5,661 nt of DNA from Rhodospirillaceae bacterium UBA6608. GTDB taxonomy: Bacteria > Pseudomonadota > Alphaproteobacteria > Rhodospirillales_A > Casp-alpha2. How positions within the stretch are numbered: position 1 is the stretch's first letter; every line of letters begins with the position of its first letter. A program made the position numbers and the translations under genes. Positions 1 to 5,661 of the stretch are shown here, piece by piece. The stretch spans positions 1,231 through 6,891 of the forward strand of contig DJHY01000104.1 of assembly GCA_002433335.1 (NCBI GenBank), given 5' to 3'. The notes under the pieces are model-generated. The model did no database searches. It saw nothing but the letters and a program-made list of their open reading frames with translations, and was not told the origin of the DNA.

Positions 1-120
1 CGAGTCCTTGTGCGCCCACCATTTCTTAGAAAAATCAAATGGTTGGGATCCGGTTTTCGGAGGATGGCGGTCGTGCCGCCTTGAAACGGGACGTGTTTGT
101 GCCTATCTGCATAGCAGGGC
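1..120. other. Non-coding leader region upstream of the amidoligase gene
   Basis: I see no supportable gene here. It holds a perfect 11-bp palindrome, TTTCTTAGAAA (22-32), and a small GGCGG/CCGCC hairpin (66-80) with no T-run. A GGAGG-ATG combination near 59-66 would encode only six residues with no spacer, so it is not a convincing leader peptide. The upstream gene, if any, lies outside the window. Confidence 0.5.
81..109 (+). promoter_or_regulatory. Weak candidate sigma-70 promoter for the amidoligase operon
   Basis: TTGAAA (81-86) is a good -35 match. It is followed after 17 bases by TATCTG (104-109), which keeps only the first three bases of the -10 consensus. Transcription would start around 116-120. 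That would make the ATG at 121 almost leaderless and would give the ATG at 157 a leader of about 40 bases. This is a pattern match only. Confidence 0.25.
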
Positions 121-1182
121 ATGCATCGTCCAAAGGTGTATGCGGCCCTTTTTGTTATGATTGATCGCATTGCTCCCCATACCCAGGTCGATGGCACCGC
201 GAAGCCGGTGCGGCCCCCCGTTGAGAAAACGGAGGCGGGCGAAACGCGCCGTGTCGGGGTTGAGATTGAATTCGCCGGCATGGATGTACCCGCCGCGGCC
301 GAGTTGGTTCGCGACACCTTCGGCGGGGCCGTGCTCGAGGACGACCCCCATCGTCTGATCGTCGAAGACACGGCGTTCGGTGATTTCGTGGTCGAGCTGG
401 ATGCCCAGGTGGTTCACGGAAAAGGCCCGGAACGCGATGACGGCGCCAACCTCAAGAAAATCCTGCCCGACGATGTCGATGCCGCCGCCCGCGAAGCGCT
501 GGGCAAGGCCGTGTCCGGTATCGTCCCGGTGGAAATCGTCTCGCCGCCTATTCCTTGGCCCGACCTGGGCCGGATGGCGAGCCTGACGGACGGCCTGCGC
601 AAAGCCGGGGCCAAGGGCACGGACGACAATCTGCTTTATGCCTTCGGCCTTCATCTGAATCCGGAGGTGCCGGGAACCGACGCGGCGACGATCCTGCGCC
701 ATCTGAAGGCTTATCTGGTGCTGGCCGATTGGCTACGCGACGAGATCGATATCGACGTCACCCGCCGCCTGATGCCGCATTCCGACCCGTTCCCGCGCAG
801 CTACCTGCTGGCCATGTTGGAACCGGGATACGCGCCCGACCTTAAGAAACTGATCGCGGACTACCTTGAACACAACCCGACCCGAAATCGCGAGTTGGAT
901 ATGCTGCCGTTGTTCCGCCATCTGGACGAACAGGCAGTTCTTGATCGGCTGGACGATCCATTGATCAAGGCGCGCCCGACCTTCCATTATCGTTTGCCGG
1001 ATTGCGCCCTGGGTGATGCGGGTTGGTCACCGGTGACCGATTGGAACCGCTGGGTCCGGGTCGAGCAATTGGCCGACGACGAAGACCGCCTCAACGACAT
1101 GGCGGCGGCCCTGCGAGAAAACCTTTTGCGTCCGGCCCCGGCGCGTTGGCTGGATGAGCTGCAGGCCTGGCTGACGGCGTGA
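121..1182 (+). CDS. Putative amidoligase (glutamine-synthetase-like fold, Amidoligase_2 type)
   Basis: A 353-aa protein that looks like the ATP-dependent COOH-NH2 ligases predicted to share the glutamine synthetase / glutamate-cysteine ligase fold. Such enzymes join an amine to a carboxylate; the substrate here is unknown. Visible motifs are VGVEIEF at residues 45-51 (Glu48 and Glu50 as likely metal ligands), VELD at 91-94, VEIVSPPIP at 137-145, GLHLNPE at 176-182 with His178, and an Arg-bearing RPTFHYRLPD at 285-294. No signal peptide or membrane segment is visible, so it is probably cytosolic. The start is uncertain: an in-frame stop at 112-114 makes ATG 121 the longest choice, while GTG 136 and ATG 157 are in frame and none has a clear RBS. 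The core motif begins near residue 44, so any of these keeps the enzyme intact. It overlaps the next gene by four bases, implying translational coupling. Family assignment comes from remembered motifs and is fairly secure; the reaction is inferred. Confidence 0.8.
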   Translation: MHRPKVYAALFVMIDRIAPHTQVDGTAKPVRPPVEKTEAGETRRVGVEIEFAGMDVPAAAELVRDTFGGAVLEDDPHRLIVEDTAFGDFVVELDAQVVHGKGPERDDGANLKKILPDDVDAAAREALGKAVSGIVPVEIVSPPIPWPDLGRMASLTDGLRKAGAKGTDDNLLYAFGLHLNPEVPGTDAATILRHLKAYLVLADWLRDEIDIDVTRRLMPHSDPFPRSYLLAMLEPGYAPDLKKLIADYLEHNPTRNRELDMLPLFRHLDEQAVLDRLDDPLIKARPTFHYRLPDCALGDAGWSPVTDWNRWVRVEQLADDEDRLNDMAAALRENLLRPAPARWLDELQAWLTA

Positions 1183-1847
1183 CGGTCAAACCCCGCATCG
1201 GCGTTACCGTGTCCAACCGCGGCGCGACGATGACCTGGCTTGCCCATTGGCTTGCGGTCAAACGTGCCGGCGGCAAGCCTGTGCGCCTGTCGGTGAACGG
1301 GAAGACCGATGTCGATGGGCTGGACGGCTTGGTGATCGGCGGCGGGGACGATATCGGCGCCGGTCTGTACGGCGGCGAGCCTGTTCCCGAGGTGCGAATC
1401 GATCCGGCGCGCGACGAAATGGAACGCAAAGCGCTGGACCAAGCGCTGCACCGGGAGGTTCCGGTGCTCGGTGTGTGTCGGGGATCGCAGATGATCAACG
1501 TGCACCTCGGCGGGACGCTGCATCAGGACATGTATTCCGTGTACGAAGGCTTGCCGCGCATGCGCACGCCCCTGGCGCGCAAGCACATCACGATCAGGCC
1601 GACCAGCCAGCTTGCCCGGGTGATGGGTGCAGGGAGGATCGCCGTCAATAGCCTGCACCATCAATCCGTCGCCAAGTTGGGTCAGGGGGTGCGTGTCGCC
1701 GCCCGGGATGCGCACCGCGTCGTTCAGGCGACCGAGCATGCCGATGCCCGATTTCTGATCGGTGTTCAGTGGCATCCTGAACTGCTGCCGTTTCGCCGCC
1801 GACATCAGTCGCTGTACCGCGGATTGGTCGAAGCCGCGCGGGAATAA
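1179..1847 (+). CDS. Class-I glutamine amidotransferase / gamma-glutamyl hydrolase (peptidase C26, PuuD-like)
   Basis: A 222-aa protein with the full class-I glutamine amidotransferase layout. The oxyanion/fold segment VIGGGDDIGAGLYGGEP is at residues 52-68, the nucleophile elbow GVCRGSQMINVHLGGTLHQD at 98-117 with Cys100, the NSLHHQS segment at 157-163, and GVQWHPE at 195-201 supplying His199 and Glu201, so the catalytic triad is intact. The closest known type is the gamma-glutamyl-GABA hydrolase PuuD family, which cleaves gamma-glutamyl amides. Free-standing members of this fold also supply ammonia from glutamine. The GTG start at 1179 is chosen because it keeps the first beta strand (PRIGVTVSN) and overlaps the upstream stop as GTGA; the next ATG (1230) would remove that strand. 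The length is somewhat below E. coli PuuD (about 254 aa). With the amidoligase it resembles the PuuA/PuuD logic: one enzyme makes an amide, the other hydrolyses or edits it. Family confidence is high; the substrate is unknown. Confidence 0.88.
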   Translation: MTVKPRIGVTVSNRGATMTWLAHWLAVKRAGGKPVRLSVNGKTDVDGLDGLVIGGGDDIGAGLYGGEPVPEVRIDPARDEMERKALDQALHREVPVLGVCRGSQMINVHLGGTLHQDMYSVYEGLPRMRTPLARKHITIRPTSQLARVMGAGRIAVNSLHHQSVAKLGQGVRVAARDAHRVVQATEHADARFLIGVQWHPELLPFRRRHQSLYRGLVEAARE

Positions 1848-1894
1848 CGGCGTTCAGGCCCGGCCGGAAATCATAAAAACCCAGAGTCAGGAAA

Positions 1895-1911
1895 ATGATA
1901 ATCATTCGCAA
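1895..1911 (+). promoter_or_regulatory. Fur-box-like operator A
   Basis: TGATAATCATTCGCA (1896-1910) fits the 7-1-7 Fur box pattern and matches the classic TGATAATCATTATCA core over its first 11 bases. The right arm (ATTCGCA) matches site B. It lies 59 bases upstream of the ATG at 1970. The known role of such sites is iron-dependent repression by Fur. That this particular site binds Fur is inferred. Confidence 0.7.
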
Positions 1912-1931
1912 TTATATGCTTGCGAATGATT
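1900..1931. repeat. 12-bp perfect inverted repeat with 8-bp spacer
   Basis: AATCATTCGCAA (1900-1911) and TTGCGAATGATT (1920-1931) are exact reverse complements, separated by TTATATGC. The arms are the shared cores of operators A and B, so this is most simply a double repressor site. A transcriptional hairpin is less likely because the stem is AT-rich and no T-run follows. Confidence 0.85.
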
Positions 1932-1936
1932 TGCAA
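1920..1936 (+). promoter_or_regulatory. Fur-box-like operator B (near-perfect 17-bp palindrome)
   Basis: TTGCGAATGATTTGCAA has arms TTGCGAAT and ATTTGCAA around a central G, with 7 of 8 arm positions complementary. This GC-flanked form (TTGC-nAAT-n-ATTnGCAA) resembles alphaproteobacterial Fur-family sites. Its reverse complement is nearly the same as site A, so the two sites face each other. Centre-to-centre distance is 25 bp. Fur is the likeliest regulator; another Fur-family member such as Mur is possible. Confidence 0.7.
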
Positions 1937-1948
1937 TATCATTATGAA
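1920..1948 (+). promoter_or_regulatory. Candidate promoter embedded in operator B
   Basis: TTGCGA (1920-1925), a 17-base spacer and TATGAA (1943-1948) give 4/6 matches to both -35 and -10 boxes. Transcription would start near 1955, just before the RBS. The -35 sits inside operator B, so a bound repressor would block RNA polymerase. This is a weak match on its own, supported by its position. Confidence 0.35.
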
Positions 1949-1956
1949 GGGTCGTC

Positions 1957-1962
1957 AAGGAG
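1957..1962 (+). promoter_or_regulatory. Ribosome binding site that fixes the start at 1970
   Basis: AAGGAG lies seven bases before the ATG at 1970. It favours that start over the longer in-frame ATG at 1895, which would translate through the operator sites and has no RBS. A GTG at 1967 is also in frame but is less well placed. Confidence 0.8.
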
Positions 1963-1969
1963 ACACGTG

Positions 1970-2533
1970 ATGACCGACCTGAACCCCACGAGGACCTTGT
2001 TGAACGCCGGCGAGAGCATCGTCTTGCAGGCTATCCGGGAATGGCGGGGGGCCTCCCCGGAAAGCAAGGCTTCTTGCGGGACAGGTCGGGAAGGCGCGGC
2101 GAGGGCAGGAGGTGCGCAGACGCCTCCCACCCTCGCCGACGCCGTAACCGCTTTTCTGGACCTGCTGTGGCGGGCGGACCCGTTCATCGTCCGCTTCAAC
2201 CCGCCGACCAATACGGGCATGACCTTGTTCGAGCTTCAGACAATCTACATCCTGGCCGAATGGCGGGCGGGCAATCACCGCACCGTGCATGAGCTGCTGG
2301 CCTGGTGGCTGCCGAATACCTTCATCGCCAATGGCCGCGCCCTGCTGACCGAGATTTCGGAAGTGCTCGATGACCTGGACATCCGCTTCCAGCCGAGCAA
2401 ATGGGTGCGCGCGCATTTCCTGGGGCCGCAGCGGTTCAATCGTTCAGGGGCGTCGAAGGTGCCGACGGGCACCCGGGTCGCCCCGGCGGGCGTTCTTTGG
2501 GCGGCGGACCGGTTCTCCCGCACGCTGCACTAA
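1970..2533 (+). CDS. Hypothetical protein, probably iron-regulated (Fur-like operators upstream)
   Basis: I do not recognise this 187-aa protein. It appears soluble: no signal peptide, membrane segment or cysteine-rich cluster is visible (a single Cys at residue 36). Residues 1-26 look helical. Residues 27-54 are a low-complexity Gly/Ala/Ser stretch ending in TPPT. Residues 55-152 form a dense aromatic core that includes LWRADPFIVRFNPPT at 66-80, FELQTIYILAEWRAGNHRTV at 87-106, AWWLPN at 111-116 and a helical LLTEISEVLDDLDIRF at 125-140. Residues 156-187 are a basic Ser/Gly/Thr-rich tail that looks disordered. The start at 1970 rests on AAGGAG. The two Fur-like operators immediately upstream suggest expression under iron limitation. 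The ABC ATPase gene follows after 65 bases with no terminator visible, so co-transcription is plausible. No function is assigned. Confidence 0.72.
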   Translation: MTDLNPTRTLLNAGESIVLQAIREWRGASPESKASCGTGREGAARAGGAQTPPTLADAVTAFLDLLWRADPFIVRFNPPTNTGMTLFELQTIYILAEWRAGNHRTVHELLAWWLPNTFIANGRALLTEISEVLDDLDIRFQPSKWVRAHFLGPQRFNRSGASKVPTGTRVAPAGVLWAADRFSRTLH

Positions 2534-2598
2534 GGCAAAGCCCCACCGAGAAACAAACCCCCAACAACCAAAAAAGACTATTCAGGAAGAGGAAGCAA
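2534..2598 (+). other. A/C-rich intergenic leader without terminator
   Basis: Purine/C-rich sequence with many A and C runs and no stem-loop I can find. It ends in a GA-rich RBS (AAGAGGAAG, 2587-2595) before the ATG at 2599. The lack of a terminator is compatible with read-through from the iron-regulated gene; a promoter of its own is not obvious. Confidence 0.4.
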
Positions 2599-3459
<861 letters not shown>

Positions 3460-3505
3460 CGGCCAAGCGACCGGCGCAATCAAAAAATCAAATGGGTGGA
3501 TACCA

Positions 3506-4441
3506 ATGAACGAACTCTCCAACTCCGAATGCCTGCTGGAAGTCGACAACCTGACGACTTATTTCGAGATCAAGGACGGCCTGCTGCGTCGTCCGATCGC
3601 CCGCGTACATGCGGTCGAAGGCGTCTCGTTCCAAATCATGCCTGGGGAAACCCTGAGCATCGTCGGCGAAAGCGGCTGCGGCAAGACGACCACGGGCCGG
3701 ACCATCATCGGTCTGGAAAGCGCGACCTCGGGCAACGTCAAGTTCCAGGGCCAGTCCCTGACCGACCATGCGGGCGCCGATCGGCGCGATTTCTATACCA
3801 AGGTCCAGATGATCTTTCAGGACCCGTATTCGTCGCTTAACCCGCGCATGTCGGTGCGCGAAATCCTGGCCGAGCCGCTGAAGGTGCACAACTTGGTGCC
3901 GCGCGACGGCATCAATGCGCGCGTCGGCGAATTGCTGCACAAGGTCAACCTGCCGGCGGAATTCGCAACCCGCTATCCGCACGAATTCTCGGGCGGTCAG
4001 CGCCAGCGTATTTCGATCGCCCGCGCCTTGGCCATGAACCCGAAGCTGATCATCTGCGACGAGGCCGTATCGGCCCTGGACGTGACGATCAAGGCCCAGG
4101 TCATCAACCTGCTGATGGATCTGCAGGCGGAATTGGGCCTGTCCTATCTGTTCATCAGCCACGACATGGCGGTGGTCGAGCGTATCAGCCACCGGGTCGC
4201 GGTCATGTACCTGGGGCAGATCGTGGAAATCGGCAAGCGTGAAGACATCTTCGAGCGGCCGCAGCATCCTTATACCAAAAAGCTGCTGTCCGCCGTGCCG
4301 GTTGCCGATCCGAAGCAACGGCGCAAGGAACGGCGCCTGATGGTCGATGAAATTCCCAGCCCGGTGAAGCCGCTCAGCTACACGCCGGAACTGGTGTCCT
4401 ACGACGAGGTGTCGCCCGGCCACTTTGTGGCCCGGACGTAG
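3506..4441 (+). CDS. Peptide-type ABC importer ATPase (DppF/OppF class; like the C-terminal half of GsiA)
   Basis: A 311-aa second ATPase, expected to pair with the preceding one as the heterodimeric motor of a Dpp/Opp/Gsi importer. Motifs are intact: Walker A GESGCGKT at residues 54-61, Q-loop [12 protein letters not shown] at 103-114, signature FSGGQRQR at 161-168, Walker B LIICDEAV at 181-188 with Glu186, D-loop SALD at 189-192 and switch His219. Segments [20 protein letters not shown] (217-236), [12 protein letters not shown] (254-265) and the end SPGHFVART strongly recall the C-terminal half of E. coli GsiA, better than classical OppF. The N-terminal [12 protein letters not shown] insertion (19-30) is typical of the F-type subunit. 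The ATG at 3506 has only a modest upstream GGGTGG. The stop codon forms the base of a long hairpin. The substrate cannot be read from ATPases. Confidence 0.9.
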   Translation: MNELSNSECLLEVDNLTTYFEIKDGLLRRPIARVHAVEGVSFQIMPGETLSIVGESGCGKTTTGRTIIGLESATSGNVKFQGQSLTDHAGADRRDFYTKVQMIFQDPYSSLNPRMSVREILAEPLKVHNLVPRDGINARVGELLHKVNLPAEFATRYPHEFSGGQRQRISIARALAMNPKLIICDEAVSALDVTIKAQVINLLMDLQAELGLSYLFISHDMAVVERISHRVAVMYLGQIVEIGKREDIFERPQHPYTKKLLSAVPVADPKQRRKERRLMVDEIPSPVKPLSYTPELVSYDEVSPGHFVART

Positions 4442-4499
4442 CCGCTCCGGCCTCGACGGCGCGGTGGCCCACGCCGTCGATTCCCGGCCGGGGCGGCTA
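4439..4499. terminator. Long GC-rich hairpin between convergent operons (possible bidirectional terminator)
   Basis: The outer stem pairs TAGCCGCTCCGGCC (4439-4452) with GGCCGGGGCGGCTA (4486-4499), with a single T-G wobble. The inner stem pairs TCGACGGCG (4453-4461) perfectly with CGCCGTCGA (4472-4480), with a 10-base loop and a 5-base bulge (TTCCC) on the 3' side. That gives 23 paired positions. The first three bases are the TAG stop of the upstream ATPase. No T-run follows on either strand, so it is not a textbook intrinsic terminator; it may stop transcription from both sides or protect mRNA 3' ends. Confidence 0.6.
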
Positions 4500-4510
4500 T
4501 CGATGCCGCG

Positions 4511-5089
4511 TCAGCTTGCGGCGTCGGGTAAGCTGTCCAGTTCCGGCTGGGCGAGATAAGCGATATCGAAAATCGTCGCCAAGGAGCCGCCGGTCGGCGG
4601 TTCAGACATGAGGCGGATACGGGTAGCTGTCCAAGCCGTGGGGTTCAGGGCTGCAACCGCGGCGATCGTGCCCTTCGCCGTGGCGTCCGCAAAGTTCCGT
4701 TCTTTCTCGTTGGCGGCGAAGGCCGCGATATTTGCATCGAGCGGCACGGGCACTTCTTCAAGCGTCAGTACCTTTGCGTTTTCACCGGGCCCTTTGCGGG
4801 CATCCAAGACCAGGCCCGTGTTGACGGCGGGTCGTCCGAAGGAATCAGTGACCACGGAAAATCGGCCATCGGTCAGAAAGTCGCGGAGCTTTACCGCGTC
4901 GCGCCAAAGGTAGAGCGAAGAATAGCTGTTGGCTGCGGCCCCGCGTTTCCCTGCCTCGCGGATTAGGAAGGCCTTGAAGAATAAGCCCGGTACGTTGTCC
5001 CACAGATTGCCGCGCGCCATGGCGCGTTCCCGAACCTGGTGCAGATCGAAGGCCGCGGGTAGGCGGTGGTGATAATGATTGAGCAGCAT
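4511..5089 (-). CDS. DUF4865 family protein
   Basis: A 192-aa protein matching my memory of the DUF4865 family, whose biochemical role is not established. Recognisable blocks are LPAAFDLHQVRERAMARG (residues 10-27), LWDNVPGLFFKAFLIREAG (29-47), SSLYLWRDAVKLRDFL (57-72) and FSVVTDSFGRPAV (77-89). The rest, including an Ala-rich stretch at 120-150, is less conserved. It appears soluble, with no signal peptide. The start is ATG 5089, chosen because GGAGAG lies seven bases upstream; the frame stays open up to 5182, but that extension would overlap the upstream gene's coding end and has no RBS advantage (an ATG at 5104 is also in frame). It lies 34 bases after the aldolase/racemase-like gene on the same strand, so the two probably form an operon. 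I am fairly sure of the family and make no functional claim. Confidence 0.7.
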   Translation of the reverse strand: MLLNHYHHRLPAAFDLHQVRERAMARGNLWDNVPGLFFKAFLIREAGKRGAAANSYSSLYLWRDAVKLRDFLTDGRFSVVTDSFGRPAVNTGLVLDARKGPGENAKVLTLEEVPVPLDANIAAFAANEKERNFADATAKGTIAAVAALNPTAWTATRIRLMSEPPTGGSLATIFDIAYLAQPELDSLPDAAS

Positions 5090-5096
5090 GGATAAT

Positions 5097-5102
5097 CTCT
5101 CC
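5097..5102 (-). promoter_or_regulatory. Ribosome binding site for the DUF4865 gene
   Basis: On the minus strand GGAGAG sits seven bases before the ATG at 5089, which fixes that start against the longer in-frame possibilities at 5104 and 5182. Confidence 0.75.
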
Positions 5103-5123
5103 ATCGGATGGATTGAAAGGCGG

Positions 5124-5661
5124 TCAATAGCCGCGCGCCCGGATCGGCCAGATGGCGACCAGATGGTCGCCGTCCATGACATGACAGGCGTTGTGTAGAT
5201 TGACCGTGGGGTCGCAGTGAGGGGTGACGAATTCGACCCGCGCGCCCGGCGGCAGGCTCCCTTCCGTCAGCAGCAACTTTCCGTGTTCGTCCCCGGCGAA
5301 AATATATTGGCTGTCAAAAGGCGCGCCCCGGGCCGTCTCCGGGTTGCCGCCGTCGGTGGCGAAGCATTTGGTGCCTCCGTCGATGGTGGCGCGGCGGAGG
5401 TGATGGGCACTGACGACCGTCGTCTGTACGAACAGAGACGTCTCGAACGGGCTTGCGACGCCGCCGTTCGATAGGACGGTCTGATATTCCGCATCCATGA
5501 AGACGTAGGACCCGGGCTGTAGTTCCGTGAACACGGATGACTGTGCATCGAAGGCATGGGTGCCGGTCCCGCCGCCGCTGATCGTGGGGAAGTCGATGCC
5601 GCGCTCCGCGGCAAGGTCCAGCAACGCGTGAACCCGGGCGTGAACAGTGCCTGCGGCGCGT
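5124..5661 (-). CDS. D-threonine aldolase / D-serine dehydratase-like PLP enzyme, partial (N-terminus beyond window)
   Basis: About 178 C-terminal residues of a fold-type III (alanine racemase-like) PLP enzyme. The frame is open to the window edge, and the apparent internal start at 5624 (TTG) is inside the protein, so the gene is cut off by the window. Visible motifs, numbered from the edge, are the phosphate-binding SGGGTGT loop at 28-34, TELQPGSYVFMDAEYQ at 45-60, the DGGTKCFATDGG segment at 94-105, and PHCDPTVNLH at 147-156, whose His148-Cys149 match the zinc/metal-ligand position known in eukaryotic-type D-serine dehydratases and D-threonine aldolases. The likely reaction is cleavage of a D-beta-hydroxy amino acid (D-threonine to glycine and acetaldehyde) or D-serine deamination; the sequence does not separate these. 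The DUF4865 gene follows after 34 bases. Its promoter is outside the window. Confidence 0.85.
   Translation of the reverse strand, partial: RAAGTVHARVHALLDLAAERGIDFPTISGGGTGTHAFDAQSSVFTELQPGSYVFMDAEYQTVLSNGGVASPFETSLFVQTTVVSAHHLRRATIDGGTKCFATDGGNPETARGAPFDSQYIFAGDEHGKLLLTEGSLPPGARVEFVTPHCDPTVNLHNACHVMDGDHLVAIWPIRARGY

Larger units (their letters stand above)
1848..1969. other. Intergenic regulatory region between the amidotransferase gene and the unknown gene
   Basis: This is an AT-rich stretch, clearly unlike the flanking GC-rich coding DNA. It carries two Fur-like operators, a promoter candidate and the RBS of the next gene. An imperfect short hairpin (TTCAGGCC with GGCCGGAA, 1853-1869) follows the amidotransferase stop but has no T-run and a two-base mismatch pair, so I do not call it a terminator. 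An open frame from the ATG at 1895 runs through the operators but lacks an RBS and is best read as untranslated. Confidence 0.6.

Noticed and set aside
64..84. Six-codon leader peptide after GGAGG
   Set aside because: The GGAGG directly abuts the ATG with no spacer, and there are no regulatory codon runs or attenuator hairpins.
103..702. 199-codon open frame on the minus strand opposite the amidoligase
   Set aside because: Shadow frame of the amidoligase coding sequence with no RBS or family signal.
987..1805. Long open frame on the minus strand (272 codons) opposite the amidotransferase gene
   Set aside because: It mirrors high-GC coding DNA, has Arg/His/Pro-heavy composition and no family motif, and lies opposite a gene with an intact catalytic triad.
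1853..1869. Short hairpin after the amidotransferase stop as an intrinsic terminator
   Set aside because: Imperfect stem, tiny loop and no following T-run.
3488..4423. 311-codon open frame on the minus strand opposite the second ATPase
   Set aside because: Antisense shadow of a well-conserved ABC ATPase; composition is His/Gln/Arg-rich and has no recognisable domain.

Overview
The window is GC-rich coding DNA with strong third-position G/C bias, short intergenic gaps and no mobile element, tRNA, rRNA or CRISPR. The protein families and the form of the iron box point to an alphaproteobacterium, plausibly Rhodospirillales-like. That placement is an inference from style, not a marker-gene result.

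Layout: (1) Bases 1-120 hold no gene, only a weak promoter candidate. (2) 121-1847 is a two-gene unit on the + strand: a putative glutamine-synthetase-fold amidoligase, followed through a 4-base GTGA overlap by a class-I glutamine amidotransferase / gamma-glutamyl hydrolase (PuuD-like). (3) 1848-1969 is a regulatory region with two head-to-head Fur-box-like operators that form a 12-bp perfect inverted repeat. (4) 1970-2533 is an unrecognised 187-aa protein with a strong RBS directly downstream of the operators. (5) 2599-4441 holds two ABC transporter ATPases on the + strand. Together they match the N- and C-terminal halves of the glutathione/peptide importer ATPase GsiA, here as separate genes, with no permease or binding-protein gene in the window. 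(6) 4439-4499 is a very long GC-rich hairpin starting on the last stop codon and lying between convergent operons. (7) On the - strand, 5661-4511 holds the C-terminal part of a D-threonine aldolase / D-serine dehydratase-like PLP enzyme (cut by the window edge), then a DUF4865 family protein 34 bases downstream.

How they may work together: the amidoligase and amidohydrolase probably make and then cleave or edit an amide (gamma-glutamyl-type) linkage on an unknown substrate. The Fur-like operators suggest that the unknown gene is repressed by iron sufficiency. No terminator is visible in the 65 bases before the first ATPase gene, so the importer ATPases may share that control, hinting at iron-linked uptake of a peptide-like or chelate substrate. 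The - strand pair looks like a separate D-amino-acid-related operon. The best candidates for something undescribed are the amidoligase/amidotransferase pair with unknown substrate, and the operator-controlled unknown gene next to the orphan ATPase pair.
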